A DNA stretch of 64,000 nucleotides. Origin: Massilia solisilvae. Lineage in GTDB: Bacteria; Pseudomonadota; Gammaproteobacteria; Burkholderiales; Burkholderiaceae_D. Made by a program: the position numbers and the translations under genes. The DNA lies in the NCBI RefSeq assembly GCF_024753215.1, contig NZ_JANUGV010000001.1, positions 248,001 through 312,000 on the forward strand. The letters run 5' to 3'. Shown piece after piece: positions 8,370-16,953 of the stretch. The notes under the pieces are model-generated. The model did no database searches, was not told the origin of the DNA, and saw only the letters and a list, made by a program, of their open reading frames with translations. The first letter of the stretch is position 1. Each line of letters begins with the position of its first letter.

Positions 8370-10496
8370 TTACCCGTAGAACGGGGTGAAGGCGATCCCG
8401 TGTTCGATCTGCCCGGCCACCTGCGCCTGGTTCTCGGAGCCCTCGCTGAATTGCGCCAGCACGTCGCCTTCGCTGACGCCGGCATGCATCGCCTTGGCCC
8501 AGAAATTGAACCCGTCCTGGTCGGGCGCCCGGTGCAAGATGTTGTGGTACACCGTGTCGAGAAAGGATTCGGGCGTGCGCGTGGCCCCGTACATCTTGGT
8601 GAACTCGTCGTTCTGCGTGAACGCGGTCGCCACGTTCACCAGCGACATGCCCTTGTCCATCTGCGCGATCCAGTAACCCAGTCCGGCCATGTCAGGCTTG
8701 CGGTTGAACGCGGCCGCGTACAGGCGGTAGGCCTGGGCCGCGATGCCGTCCAGGTCCAGCGCCAGCGCGCCGTCCTTGAACGCGATGCGTTCGATACCGA
8801 TCAGGGTATCGGTGCCGACGCCGCCCGTGGTGTCGGTGACCGTCCAGCCATCGGCGCCGGGCGTGACCGTGAAGCTGGCCATGGGGTCCAGGTACAGCGC
8901 GATGTCGCGCCCGGCGCCACCGTCGAGGCGATCGTTGCCGCCGCCGCCGCCCAAGATGTCGTCGCCCGTCCCGCCCTTGAGCTGGTCGTTGCCGTCGCCG
9001 CCGACCAGCATGTCGTTCCCGGCGCCGCCATCGATCTGGTTGGCGGCCTCGTTGCCCACGATGGCGTCGTTGCCGCTGCCGCCGATGGCGTTCTCGATCA
9101 CGCTGCCGGAGTTGATCGTCAACTGGCCGGGGTCGGAAATCAGCTTGCCCTGTTCTCCCACGTAGCTCCAGTAGCCCGGCTGGAGGAACAGCGTCATCGG
9201 TTTGGTCTGGCCGGATCCGTCCAGCGTGTCGATGCCGCCGCCATCGCCGATCATCAGGCTCTGCTTGTCGCTCACGGTCCAGCGCGTGTCGCCGGCCGCC
9301 GCCGCGCTGGACGGGCCGTACAGGAACTGCAGCGCGGCGATGTCGAGCGGGCTGTAGGTGGACGCGTCCGCCTTTTCGCCGGTGTAGCTCATCACCGTCG
9401 AGACCACGTTGTCTTCGGCGGTCGGCAGGTAGGGGCCTTCGCCGACCTGGCCGAGCGAATCGGGAGCGCCGAACGGGTGCTTCAGGCCCAGCGCGTGGCC
9501 CAGTTCGTGCAGCGCCACCGCGAAGAAGTCCTGGCCGCCATCGGCGCCTGGATGTTGCGCGTTGCCCGGATCGTTGGACGCCAGCAGCAGCACGCCGTGG
9601 GTGTCATCGTGGTGCGCGTAGCCGCCGCTCTTGTCCTGGTGGTTGTTGCCGAACACGATGGTGTAGCCGCTGGTGCTCTCGGCGTCGGTGGTTTGGACGA
9701 AATGCACCCCAACCACCGACTCGACGTAGGCCAGCATCTTCCTGGTGTACGCGACCTGCTCATCATTGAACGGGGTAAAGCCGTCCTGGTCGGTGGCGTC
9801 GAAATAGCTGGTTGGCGCCTGTGCAAAGCAATATTTGATGGCGCCGGTGGTGACGATCGACACGGCCAGGTTGATATCGTTGCCGAAGGTGAGCGCGTCG
9901 ATCCAGTAGGGCAGCTTTTCCACGCCAGGTGCCCAGGTCCAGGTCTCCACGCTCGGGTCGGTCTTGTACCAGTCGGCATAGATGATGCCGCTGTCCTTGC
10001 CCGCCGAGTCGTAGACCCGGTCGGAGCGGCTGCGCACGATATAAGTGTCGTCGCCGGCGCCGCCGTACATCCAGTTCACCCCGCTGCCGCCGTCGAGGGT
10101 GTCGTTGCCGTCGCCGGCGTCGAGCAGGTCGTTGCCGTCGCCCCCCGCAAGCTTGTCGTCGCCGCCGAAACCGCGCAGGGTGTCGTTGTCGGCGCCACCC
10201 ACCAGGCCGTCCACGCCGGGGCCGCCGATCAGCATGTCGTTGCCGGCCCCGCCATCGAGATAGTCGCCGTCCGGGTCCGCCACCCACGCCTGGGTGGTCT
10301 TGTCCCACAGGTGGCCGCCGTCGAGCCAGTCGTCGCCGTTGCCGCCGTAGATGAGGTCGTGGCCGCCATTGCCCACGATCGTGTCGTTGCCGTCGTTGCC
10401 GTAGATTTGTTCTGCGGCCGAGCTGCCCTTCATGTTGTCGTCGCTAGCGCTGCCGTCGATGCGCGGCAGCGGCGTGCCGCTTGCGTGGATGCTCAT
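8370..10496 (-). CDS. serralysin-like (M10) RTX metalloprotease with C-terminal DUF4214
   Basis: A 708-residue secreted zinc endopeptidase of the serralysin type. The zinc site HELGHALGLKH is at 330-340 (H330, E331, H334, H340) and the Met-turn MSYTG is at M369. GGxGxDxLxGG calcium-binding RTX nonapeptides occur both before the protease domain (about 30-150) and after it (about 465-540). A DUF4214 domain (about 575-690; LYAAAFNRKPDMAGLGYW) follows. No N-terminal signal peptide is present, as expected for type I secretion via a C-terminal signal. GGGGAA precedes the ATG by about 6 nt. No type I exporter is adjacent. RTX repeats on both sides of the catalytic domain are unusual, since classical serralysins carry them only C-terminally. 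Confidence 0.9.
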   Translation of the reverse strand: MSIHASGTPLPRIDGSASDDNMKGSSAAEQIYGNDGNDTIVGNGGHDLIYGGNGDDWLDGGHLWDKTTQAWVADPDGDYLDGGAGNDMLIGGPGVDGLVGGADNDTLRGFGGDDKLAGGDGNDLLDAGDGNDTLDGGSGVNWMYGGAGDDTYIVRSRSDRVYDSAGKDSGIIYADWYKTDPSVETWTWAPGVEKLPYWIDALTFGNDINLAVSIVTTGAIKYCFAQAPTSYFDATDQDGFTPFNDEQVAYTRKMLAYVESVVGVHFVQTTDAESTSGYTIVFGNNHQDKSGGYAHHDDTHGVLLLASNDPGNAQHPGADGGQDFFAVALHELGHALGLKHPFGAPDSLGQVGEGPYLPTAEDNVVSTVMSYTGEKADASTYSPLDIAALQFLYGPSSAAAAGDTRWTVSDKQSLMIGDGGGIDTLDGSGQTKPMTLFLQPGYWSYVGEQGKLISDPGQLTINSGSVIENAIGGSGNDAIVGNEAANQIDGGAGNDMLVGGDGNDQLKGGTGDDILGGGGGNDRLDGGAGRDIALYLDPMASFTVTPGADGWTVTDTTGGVGTDTLIGIERIAFKDGALALDLDGIAAQAYRLYAAAFNRKPDMAGLGYWIAQMDKGMSLVNVATAFTQNDEFTKMYGATRTPESFLDTVYHNILHRAPDQDGFNFWAKAMHAGVSEGDVLAQFSEGSENQAQVAGQIEHGIAFTPFYG

Positions 10497-10596
10497 GCAG
10501 TTTCCCCAGGAGGTCGGACCGAAGATCCGTTATATTTTTATTTCCGCAGGGCAATATTACTGCACATCTTATCAAGAAGCAAACTGACGACCCGAT

Positions 10597-12672
10597 CTAG
10601 CGCCGCGCCACCAGCGAGCGCACGCGCGCCAGCAGCGCGTTCATGGCAAACGGTTTGACCAGCAGCTCCATCTGCGGCGGCAGCGGCTCGTTCTTCATCA
10701 CCGTGCCCTCCGCATACCCGGTCACCAGCAGCACCGGCAACTGCGGCCAATGCGCGCGCGCGATGTCGGCCAGCTGGCGCCCGTTCATCCCGCCGGGCAG
10801 GCCGATGTCGGTGACCAGCACGTCCGGCGCCAGGCCGGCGTGCAGCTGCCGCAGCGCCGCGTGCGCGTCGGCGGCCAGCACCACCGTGTAGCCGTGCATG
10901 CCCAGCACTTCGGCCATCACCGCGCGGATGTTCTCCTCGTCGTCCACCACCATCACCACGCCCTTGCCTTGGCCGGCGTCGGGGGCGGCGTCCGGATGAC
11001 GCGGCTGGGTTTCCTGGTCCCCGGCCACGTGGCGCGGCAGCGTCAGCCGCACCGTCGTGCCCAGCCCGGCCTCGGAGGTGATGCGCACGTGCCCGTGCGA
11101 CTGGGTGGCAAAGCCGTACACCATCGACAGCCCGAGCCCGGTGCCGCGGCCGAGCGGCTTGGTGGTGAAGAACGGGTCGAACGCGCGCGCCAGCACGTCC
11201 GGCGTCATGCCGCTGCCGTTGTCGCTCACGCTGATGGCCACGTGCTCGCCCGCGCGCAGGCCCGGGTGATGCGCCGCGGCCGCTTCGTCCAGCACCACGT
11301 TGCTGGTCTCGATCAGGAGCAGTCCGCCGTCGGGCATCGCGTCGCGCGCGTTGTTGGCCAGGTTGAGCAGGGCGCTTTCGAGCTGGTTGGGGTCGCAGAA
11401 GGTGGTCCACAGCGATGCTGCCAGCCTGGTTTCGAGCTTGATCGACGGCCCCGCGGTGTGCGTGACCAGGTCCATCATCGAGGCGACCAGCGTGTTCACG
11501 TCGGTCGGCTTGGGGTCGAGCGCCTGGCGCCGCGAGAACGCCAGCAGGCGGTGGGTGAGCGCTGCCGCGCGCTGGGTGGCGCCCAGCGCGGTGTCGATGC
11601 GCTCGCCCAGGTCGGCGGTGTGGCCCAGCCTGAGCTTGAGCTTCATGAGCTCCAGGTGGCCCGCCACCCCGGCCAGCATGTTGTTGAAGTCGTGCGCCAG
11701 GCCGCCGGTGAGCTGGCCCACCGCCTCCATCTTCTGCGACTGGCGCAGCGCGTCCTCGGCCTGGCGCAGCGCCTCGCGCTGCTGCCTTTCGGCGGTGATG
11801 TCGCGCGCCACGCCGTACAGCAGTTCGCCTTCGGGCACGATGGTCCACGACACCCAGCGGTGCGAGCCGTCCTTGTGCATGATCCGGTTCTCGTAGCGCA
11901 CCAGCGGCGTGCCGCCGGCCAGCACCTGCATGTGCTGCGCCACGTCCTGTTTGTCGTCGGGGTGCACCAGGTCCATGAACGGCACGTTGGTCGCTTCGTG
12001 CTCGCTCCAGCCGAAGGTGTCGGAAAACGCCGGGTTGACGGTCAGGAAGCGCCCGGTGGCCAGCGAAGCGGCCGCCATCACGTCCTGCGAAATGCGCCAT
12101 AAGCGGTCGCGGTCGGCCGCGTGCGCCGCCGCCTGGTGCGCCAGGCGCTCGTTCAGGTGGCGCAGCGCATCCTCTTTTTCCTGCAGCTCGGCGATCGCCT
12201 GTACCTTGGCGGTGGTCTCGATCACCGTGCACAGGATGCCGCGGACACTGCCGTCGTCCGCGCGCACCGGGCTGTACGAGAAGGTGTAGTAGGTCTGCTC
12301 GCGGTAGCCGTGCCGCTCCAGGATGAGCGGCAGGTCCTCGAAATAGCTGGCTTCGCCCGCCAGCGCGCGCGCCACGATCGGCCCGATCGTGTCCCAGGCC
12401 TCGGGCCAGACCTCGCGCAGCGGCCGGCCGAGCGCGCACTTTTCGCCCAGCAGCGGCTGGTAGGCATCGTTGTGCAGGCTGGTAAACTCCGGCCCCCAGC
12501 ACAGGAAGCACGGGAACTTCGAGTTGAGCACCAGCGACAGCGCGCTGCGCAGCGATCCCGGCCAGCCGTCGATCGGGCCCAGCGGCGAGTGCGACCAGTC
12601 GTGGGCACGGATGCGCGCACCCATGTTTCCCCCGCCCGTCAGGAACCCCAGGCCTGGCTTCACAGCTTCCAT
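10597..12672 (-). CDS. PAS-domain hybrid sensor histidine kinase/response regulator
   Basis: A 691-residue cytoplasmic sensor with no transmembrane segments. Two PAS regions (about 40-165 and 195-305; the second has the PAS/PAC features HKDGSHRWVSW and GVARDITAERQ) precede a HisKA domain with the phospho-acceptor H327 in LTGGLAHDFNN. The HATPase has N-box NLANNARDAM, G1 DNGSGM and G2 GRGTGLGLS motifs. A receiver domain near 570-690 carries VVDDEEN, the phospho-acceptor Asp in VLVTDIGLPGG, and KPF. This is the layout of orphan PAS hybrid kinases common in soil betaproteobacteria. No cognate regulator lies next to it. The signal is unknown. The ATG at 12672 is the most upstream start; M17 is an alternative. 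Confidence 0.93.
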   Translation of the reverse strand: MEAVKPGLGFLTGGGNMGARIRAHDWSHSPLGPIDGWPGSLRSALSLVLNSKFPCFLCWGPEFTSLHNDAYQPLLGEKCALGRPLREVWPEAWDTIGPIVARALAGEASYFEDLPLILERHGYREQTYYTFSYSPVRADDGSVRGILCTVIETTAKVQAIAELQEKEDALRHLNERLAHQAAAHAADRDRLWRISQDVMAAASLATGRFLTVNPAFSDTFGWSEHEATNVPFMDLVHPDDKQDVAQHMQVLAGGTPLVRYENRIMHKDGSHRWVSWTIVPEGELLYGVARDITAERQQREALRQAEDALRQSQKMEAVGQLTGGLAHDFNNMLAGVAGHLELMKLKLRLGHTADLGERIDTALGATQRAAALTHRLLAFSRRQALDPKPTDVNTLVASMMDLVTHTAGPSIKLETRLAASLWTTFCDPNQLESALLNLANNARDAMPDGGLLLIETSNVVLDEAAAAHHPGLRAGEHVAISVSDNGSGMTPDVLARAFDPFFTTKPLGRGTGLGLSMVYGFATQSHGHVRITSEAGLGTTVRLTLPRHVAGDQETQPRHPDAAPDAGQGKGVVMVVDDEENIRAVMAEVLGMHGYTVVLAADAHAALRQLHAGLAPDVLVTDIGLPGGMNGRQLADIARAHWPQLPVLLVTGYAEGTVMKNEPLPPQMELLVKPFAMNALLARVRSLVARR

Positions 12673-12854
12673 CTGCCCCCGCCTTGCGATATGTACCCGG
12701 ATTGGATTGTAACCACGCGTTGCTGGCTTTTGCTGCTTAGTTGTTCTTCAGTTAAGGCTAGCGTTGCAGAGAAAACACGGCGCGGAAGCAATGTTGCGCC
12801 GGGAAAATTCAACCAGTATGGGTATTTTGGGCGGGAGCGGGCGCACGATTGCGG

Positions 12855-13943
12855 CTAGGCCGCTGCCATGCGCTGCCACAGTTTAATGCGGCGGCTGGCG
12901 GCCCTGGCCAGCGCGAAGCAGAGGCTGTCGCCCAGGGCCAGGCGCACCTGGCGCGCCACCGCCCGCTCCCGCGCCGGGTCGGGCCAAGGCAGCGCGCCGG
13001 TGGCCATGGCGTCCAGCACCTGGCCGGGTGCGTGGAACAGGCTGTCGAGGAAGATCTCCTTGACCTGCCTGCGCGCAGCCCGCCCCTGGGCCCAGGGCAG
13101 CTGGTAGGAGTTCTTGACGATGCCGATGTAGAAATGGCAGGCCGCCGCGTCGATGAAAAGGCGCAGCGCCTGGCTGGCGCCGCGCTCGGCAAAGGTCGAT
13201 TTCACCTGGCGCTGCGCCAGCGCGAAATCGACGCACCACGTGGGCGAGATCGCGCGGGTCAGGCTGGCCGCATGCTGGCGGTAGGCGACGGCCGGCAGCG
13301 GCAGGCGCACCAGGCTGGCGCACTCGGACAGCAGCCGCGACAGCACGGCCACGTCCTCGAACACACGCCCCGGCGGGAACACCGGCTGCGGCAGGCCCGC
13401 GTAGATGGCGCGCCGTATCACATGGGCCCAGACGTACATGTGGCGATTGGCGAAGAAGGGCGAGAGGATCGCGTCGCGGCCGGTCACGCTCTGCTGCGGC
13501 GCATAGCCGAGCGCGACGCGGCGCGTCTTGCGCTCCTTGTGCGGGTGCCACATCAGGAAGTCCCAGGCGACCACGTCGGGCCGGTGGCGTTCGATGGCCC
13601 GGTCCAGCGCGGCCAGCGCGCCGGGCAGCAGCAGGTCGTCCGCGTCCACGAAACAGAGGTAGGCGCCGCGCGCCTCCAGCAAGCCGCGGTTGCGCGCCGC
13701 CGCCACGCCGCCGTTCGGCTGGCGCACCAGGCGCGCGCGCAGGCCGGGGCGCTCGTCGAACACGGCCTGCGCGCATTCGGCCGTGCGGTCGCGCGAGCCG
13801 TCGTCCACCAGCACCAGTTCGTGCGCCGCCGTCATCTGCGGCACGATCGACTGCAGGCAGGCGGCGACCAGGTCTTGTGCGTTGTACGCCGGTACGACGA
13901 TCGAAACGGCCGGGCTGCCGCGCGATGCCAGCTGTGCCTGCAT
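12855..13943 (-). CDS. glycosyltransferase family 2 protein
   Basis: A 362-residue GT-A fold glycosyltransferase. It starts VSIVVPAYNA and has LVLVDDGSRD (nucleotide binding), the metal-binding FVDADD motif at about 110, and an ARNRGLLEA stretch. It transfers a sugar from a nucleotide donor, presumably to LPS core or O-antigen on the cytoplasmic side. It is closely related to the gene at 14097-15167: both share MYVWAH/TYVWAH, QPVFPPGR, EDVA and CHF(Y/F)IG blocks, so they look like a tandem duplication. The gap to the next GT gene (153 bp) holds nothing recognisable. The acceptor and donor sugar cannot be read from sequence. Confidence 0.88.
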   Translation of the reverse strand: MQAQLASRGSPAVSIVVPAYNAQDLVAACLQSIVPQMTAAHELVLVDDGSRDRTAECAQAVFDERPGLRARLVRQPNGGVAAARNRGLLEARGAYLCFVDADDLLLPGALAALDRAIERHRPDVVAWDFLMWHPHKERKTRRVALGYAPQQSVTGRDAILSPFFANRHMYVWAHVIRRAIYAGLPQPVFPPGRVFEDVAVLSRLLSECASLVRLPLPAVAYRQHAASLTRAISPTWCVDFALAQRQVKSTFAERGASQALRLFIDAAACHFYIGIVKNSYQLPWAQGRAARRQVKEIFLDSLFHAPGQVLDAMATGALPWPDPARERAVARQVRLALGDSLCFALARAASRRIKLWQRMAAA

Positions 13944-14096
13944 ATGCGTGCCCCCCTTGCGCCGCCCACGGCGCCCTTCGATAGCGGCCGATTGTAGGGG
14001 GACGCCCGGTGCGTGCGCCCGGCCTGGATCAAGGCGCGCGGCGCGGGTTGCGGGGAACGGACGGCGTCGCGGCGTGCGGCACCGGGGGCAGGCGCT

Positions 14097-15167
14097 TTAA
14101 GCGGCGAGCGCGCGCTGCCACTGCTTCAGGCGGCGGCTGAGCGTCTTGCCCAGGCTGAAGGCCACGCTGCCGGAAAGCGCCTTGCGCGCCTGGAGAGCGG
14201 CCGCGCGGTCGGCCTTGCGGTCGCGGCTTGGCAGCGTGCCGCGCTCCATTGTGTCCAGCACTTGCTCCACCGGATGGAACAGCGCGTCCGCGAACAGGCG
14301 CCCCGCATGCGCGCGCGCGGCGGTCCCTTCGCGCCAGGACAGCTGGAAGCTGGCCTTGATCATGCCGATGAAAAAATGGCAGGCGCAGATGTCGATCTGC
14401 ATGCGCAGCGCGGGGCTGGCCGACCGCTGCTCGAACAGGTGCTTGACGTGCCGCAGGGCCAGCACATAGTCCTCGCACCACGCCGGCGACACCGCATTCT
14501 TCAGGCTGGCCGGATGCTGGCGGTAATCCACCCCCGGCCGCGCCAGCCGGTACAGGCTGCGGCAGTCCGCCAGCAGTCCCGCCAGCGCGGCCACGTCCTC
14601 GTAGGAGCGGCCGGGCGGGAACACCGGCTGCGCCTGCTGTGCATAGATCGTCCGCCGGAACACGTGCGCCCACACATAGGTATGGCGGTCGGTGAAATAG
14701 GTGGACAGGATCGCTTCGCGCTCGCAGGTCAGGGCGTCGGGCGCATGGCCCATCGTGACCGGATAGCTCTTGCGTGGATTGTCGGGCCGCCACATGTTGA
14801 AGTCGAACACGATCACGTCCGGCGCGTGTGCGGCGATGACGGCGCCCACGTCGGCCAGCAGGCCCGGCAGCAGGATGTCGTCTGCGTCGAGGAACAGCAG
14901 GTAGTCGCCGGCCGCTTCCAGCAGGCCGCGATTGCGCGCCCCGGCAATGCCCTGGTTCGGCTGGCGCACCACACGCAGGCGCGCGCCCGGATACTGCGGC
15001 GCCAGCCCTTCGACCAGGGCGGCGGTGTCGTCGCGCGAGCCGTCGTCGATCACCACCAGCTCGTGCGCCGGGGTCATTTGCCGCAGGACCGGCGCCAGGC
15101 ACGACTCGATGAAGGGCGCGGCGTTGTAGGCGGGGACGACGATCGACAGTTCAGGCGTGGCTGGCAT
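14097..15167 (-). CDS. glycosyltransferase family 2 protein (paralogue of 12855-13943)
   Basis: A 356-residue GT2 enzyme with SIVVPAYNA at the N-terminus, VVIDDGSRDD, and LFLDADD as the metal/nucleotide site. The second half matches the downstream paralogue block by block (TYVWAHVFRR, QPVFPPGRSYEDVAAL, CHFFIG). Its ATG lies inside the 3-prime end of the upstream GT gene (17-bp overlap, 15151-15167), so the two are translationally coupled. Predicted role is addition of a sugar in LPS or surface-polysaccharide assembly, based on the neighbouring waaL, msbA and waaF genes. Confidence 0.88.
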   Translation of the reverse strand: MPATPELSIVVPAYNAAPFIESCLAPVLRQMTPAHELVVIDDGSRDDTAALVEGLAPQYPGARLRVVRQPNQGIAGARNRGLLEAAGDYLLFLDADDILLPGLLADVGAVIAAHAPDVIVFDFNMWRPDNPRKSYPVTMGHAPDALTCEREAILSTYFTDRHTYVWAHVFRRTIYAQQAQPVFPPGRSYEDVAALAGLLADCRSLYRLARPGVDYRQHPASLKNAVSPAWCEDYVLALRHVKHLFEQRSASPALRMQIDICACHFFIGMIKASFQLSWREGTAARAHAGRLFADALFHPVEQVLDTMERGTLPSRDRKADRAAALQARKALSGSVAFSLGKTLSRRLKQWQRALAA

Positions 15168-16005
15168 ATTCCTGGTCGTCCAGCTCCTGGTGGTCGCGCA
15201 GGCCGCGCTCCGCTTGCGTGGTCTTGTTGGCGGCGCGCTCGAGCACCACGCGGCGGTTGCTGGACTCCTGGTCGCGCTTGGCCTCGCGGTGCCACAGGTG
15301 GAACACCTCGGTGGCGAAGGCGCCGTCCTTGCGCATCACGCCGGCGTGGTACAGGCGCACGACCAGGTCGGCATCCTCGTGGCCCCAGCCGGTGAAACTC
15401 TCGTCGAAGCCGTTGATGCGCTCGAGGTCGTCGCGCCAGACGCCCATGTTGCAGCCCTTGATGCGGCGGAACGAGAAGCGCGCTTTTTCGCGCCCGATGT
15501 CGGGCAGGGTCCACAGTAACTGCGCCAGCTTGTTCGCCTCGCCCGACAGGCGCATGCGCAGCTTGTCGAACAGCCCCAGCGACTGCAGGTCGAGCTGGCC
15601 GGCCAGCGCGCGCTCGCTGGCGGACGGGTTGAGCAGGATGCGGCTGCCGGTGACCATGAAGCCGCGCCGCGCCAGCTTGCGGTGCTGGGCGACGAAATGG
15701 CGTTGCGGGACGCAGTCGCCGTCCACCAGCAGCACGTAGTCGCCGCTGGAGGCACGAATGCCGCGGTTGCGCGACATCGCCAGCCGGTAGCCGATGTCCG
15801 GCTGCCACACGTGCTTGATCGGCACCGGCGAGCGCGCCCGCAGGCGCTCGATGCATTCGCGGGTGGCCTCGCGCGAGCCGTCATCGGCGATGACGATCTC
15901 GAAATCCATGTCCGTTTGCGAGAAAAACCCTTCCACCGCGGCCTGCAGCGCCTCGGGCCAGTTGTAGGTGCTGATGACAACCGATAGTGTTGGACGTTTG
16001 GTCAT
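15151..16005 (-). CDS. glycosyltransferase family 2 protein, galactosyltransferase-like C-terminus
   Basis: A 284-residue GT2 protein: LSVVISTYNWPEAL start, IVIADDGSRE, LLVDGDCVPQ as the DxD-type site, and FTGWGHEDADLVVRL as the acceptor/catalytic region shared with the galactosyltransferase C-terminal (Glyco_transf_7C) family. It ends in a basic tail rich in Arg/Lys. It is paralogous to 16058-16906, with the same IADDGS, GDC.PQR.F.A.HR and GWGHEDADLVVRL.HAGV.RKDGAFATEVFHLWH motifs. Short bacterial proteins of this shape often act in LPS core assembly. The exact linkage is unknown. Confidence 0.88.
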   Translation of the reverse strand: MTKRPTLSVVISTYNWPEALQAAVEGFFSQTDMDFEIVIADDGSREATRECIERLRARSPVPIKHVWQPDIGYRLAMSRNRGIRASSGDYVLLVDGDCVPQRHFVAQHRKLARRGFMVTGSRILLNPSASERALAGQLDLQSLGLFDKLRMRLSGEANKLAQLLWTLPDIGREKARFSFRRIKGCNMGVWRDDLERINGFDESFTGWGHEDADLVVRLYHAGVMRKDGAFATEVFHLWHREAKRDQESSNRRVVLERAANKTTQAERGLRDHQELDDQEYASHA

Positions 16006-16057
16006 GCTCTTGTTGTAGTTATTGTTGTGGTCTTGATTCCACTACTTCTTGTGCTTG

Positions 16058-16906
16058 CTATGTTACCGGACCTGCCCGGCTGTGTCCCAGGTGCTCGCGC
16101 AGCCCCTTTTCGGCCTGCGTGATCTTGCGCGAGGCGCGCTCGAGCACCACGCGGCGGTTGCTGGCGGCCTGGTCGCGCTGGGCCTCGGGGTGCCACAGGT
16201 GGAACACTTCGGTGGCAAAGGCGCCATCCTTGCGCTTGACCCCGGCATGGAACAGGCGCACCACCAGGTCGGCGTCTTCGTGGCCCCAGCCCTGGAAGCT
16301 TTCGTCAAAGCCGTTGACCCGTTCCAGGTCGGCACGCCAGACGCCCAGGTTGCACGACTTGATCCGCCGCCAGGTGAAGCGGCGCCGCACGCGCAGTACG
16401 TCGGGCCAGCGCACCAGCAGCTGCAGCACCTTGTTCAGGTGGCCGGCGAAACGGTAGCGCAGCTTGGCGCCCAGGCCCAGGGTCGGCAGCGAGATATGGT
16501 CGCGCAGCACTTGCGCGGTCAGCTCCTTGCTGAGCAGGATGCGGCTGCCGGACACCATGAAGCCCGGCTCCGCCAGTGCGCGGTGACGCGCGATGAAGTC
16601 GCGTTGCGGAATGCAGTCGCCATCGAGGAACACGATGTACTGGCCGGTGGCGGCCAGCGTGCCGCGATTGCGCACCATGGCCGCGCGGAAGCCCTCGTCG
16701 GGCTGCCAGACGTGCAGCAGCGGCACGGGCGAACGCGCGCGCAGCCGGTCGATGCACTCCCGCGTGTTGGCAGTCGAGCCGTCATCAGCGATAATGATTT
16801 CGAAGTTCTTGTCGTCCTGCGCGAAACAGCCCTCCAAGACGGCTTCGAGCGCATCCGGCCGGTCGTAGGTGGTAATAACGAGGGAGATAATCGGTGAGGG
16901 CTGCAT
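16058..16906 (-). CDS. glycosyltransferase family 2 protein (paralogue of 15151-16005)
   Basis: A 282-residue GT2 protein with ISLVITTYDRPDAL, IIIADDGSTA, VFLDGDCIPQRDF and GWGHEDADLVVRLFHAGV. It is the first gene of the minus-strand glycosyltransferase run, separated from its paralogue by a 52-bp T-rich spacer. It is divergent from waaL, whose ATG lies only 47 bp away, so the two oppositely oriented sugar operons share a very short promoter region. Function is inferred as LPS core or O-chain glycosylation. Confidence 0.88.
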   Translation of the reverse strand: MQPSPIISLVITTYDRPDALEAVLEGCFAQDDKNFEIIIADDGSTANTRECIDRLRARSPVPLLHVWQPDEGFRAAMVRNRGTLAATGQYIVFLDGDCIPQRDFIARHRALAEPGFMVSGSRILLSKELTAQVLRDHISLPTLGLGAKLRYRFAGHLNKVLQLLVRWPDVLRVRRRFTWRRIKSCNLGVWRADLERVNGFDESFQGWGHEDADLVVRLFHAGVKRKDGAFATEVFHLWHPEAQRDQAASNRRVVLERASRKITQAEKGLREHLGHSRAGPVT

Positions 16907-16953
16907 GTTTCGCTGGGGTTGGATGGGGTTAAGGATATCCTACAAGAATATGA

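Noticed and set aside
7269..10658. 1129-codon plus-strand open frame across dnaE and the protease
   Set aside because: Runs over two certain genes in other frames; no recognisable domain.
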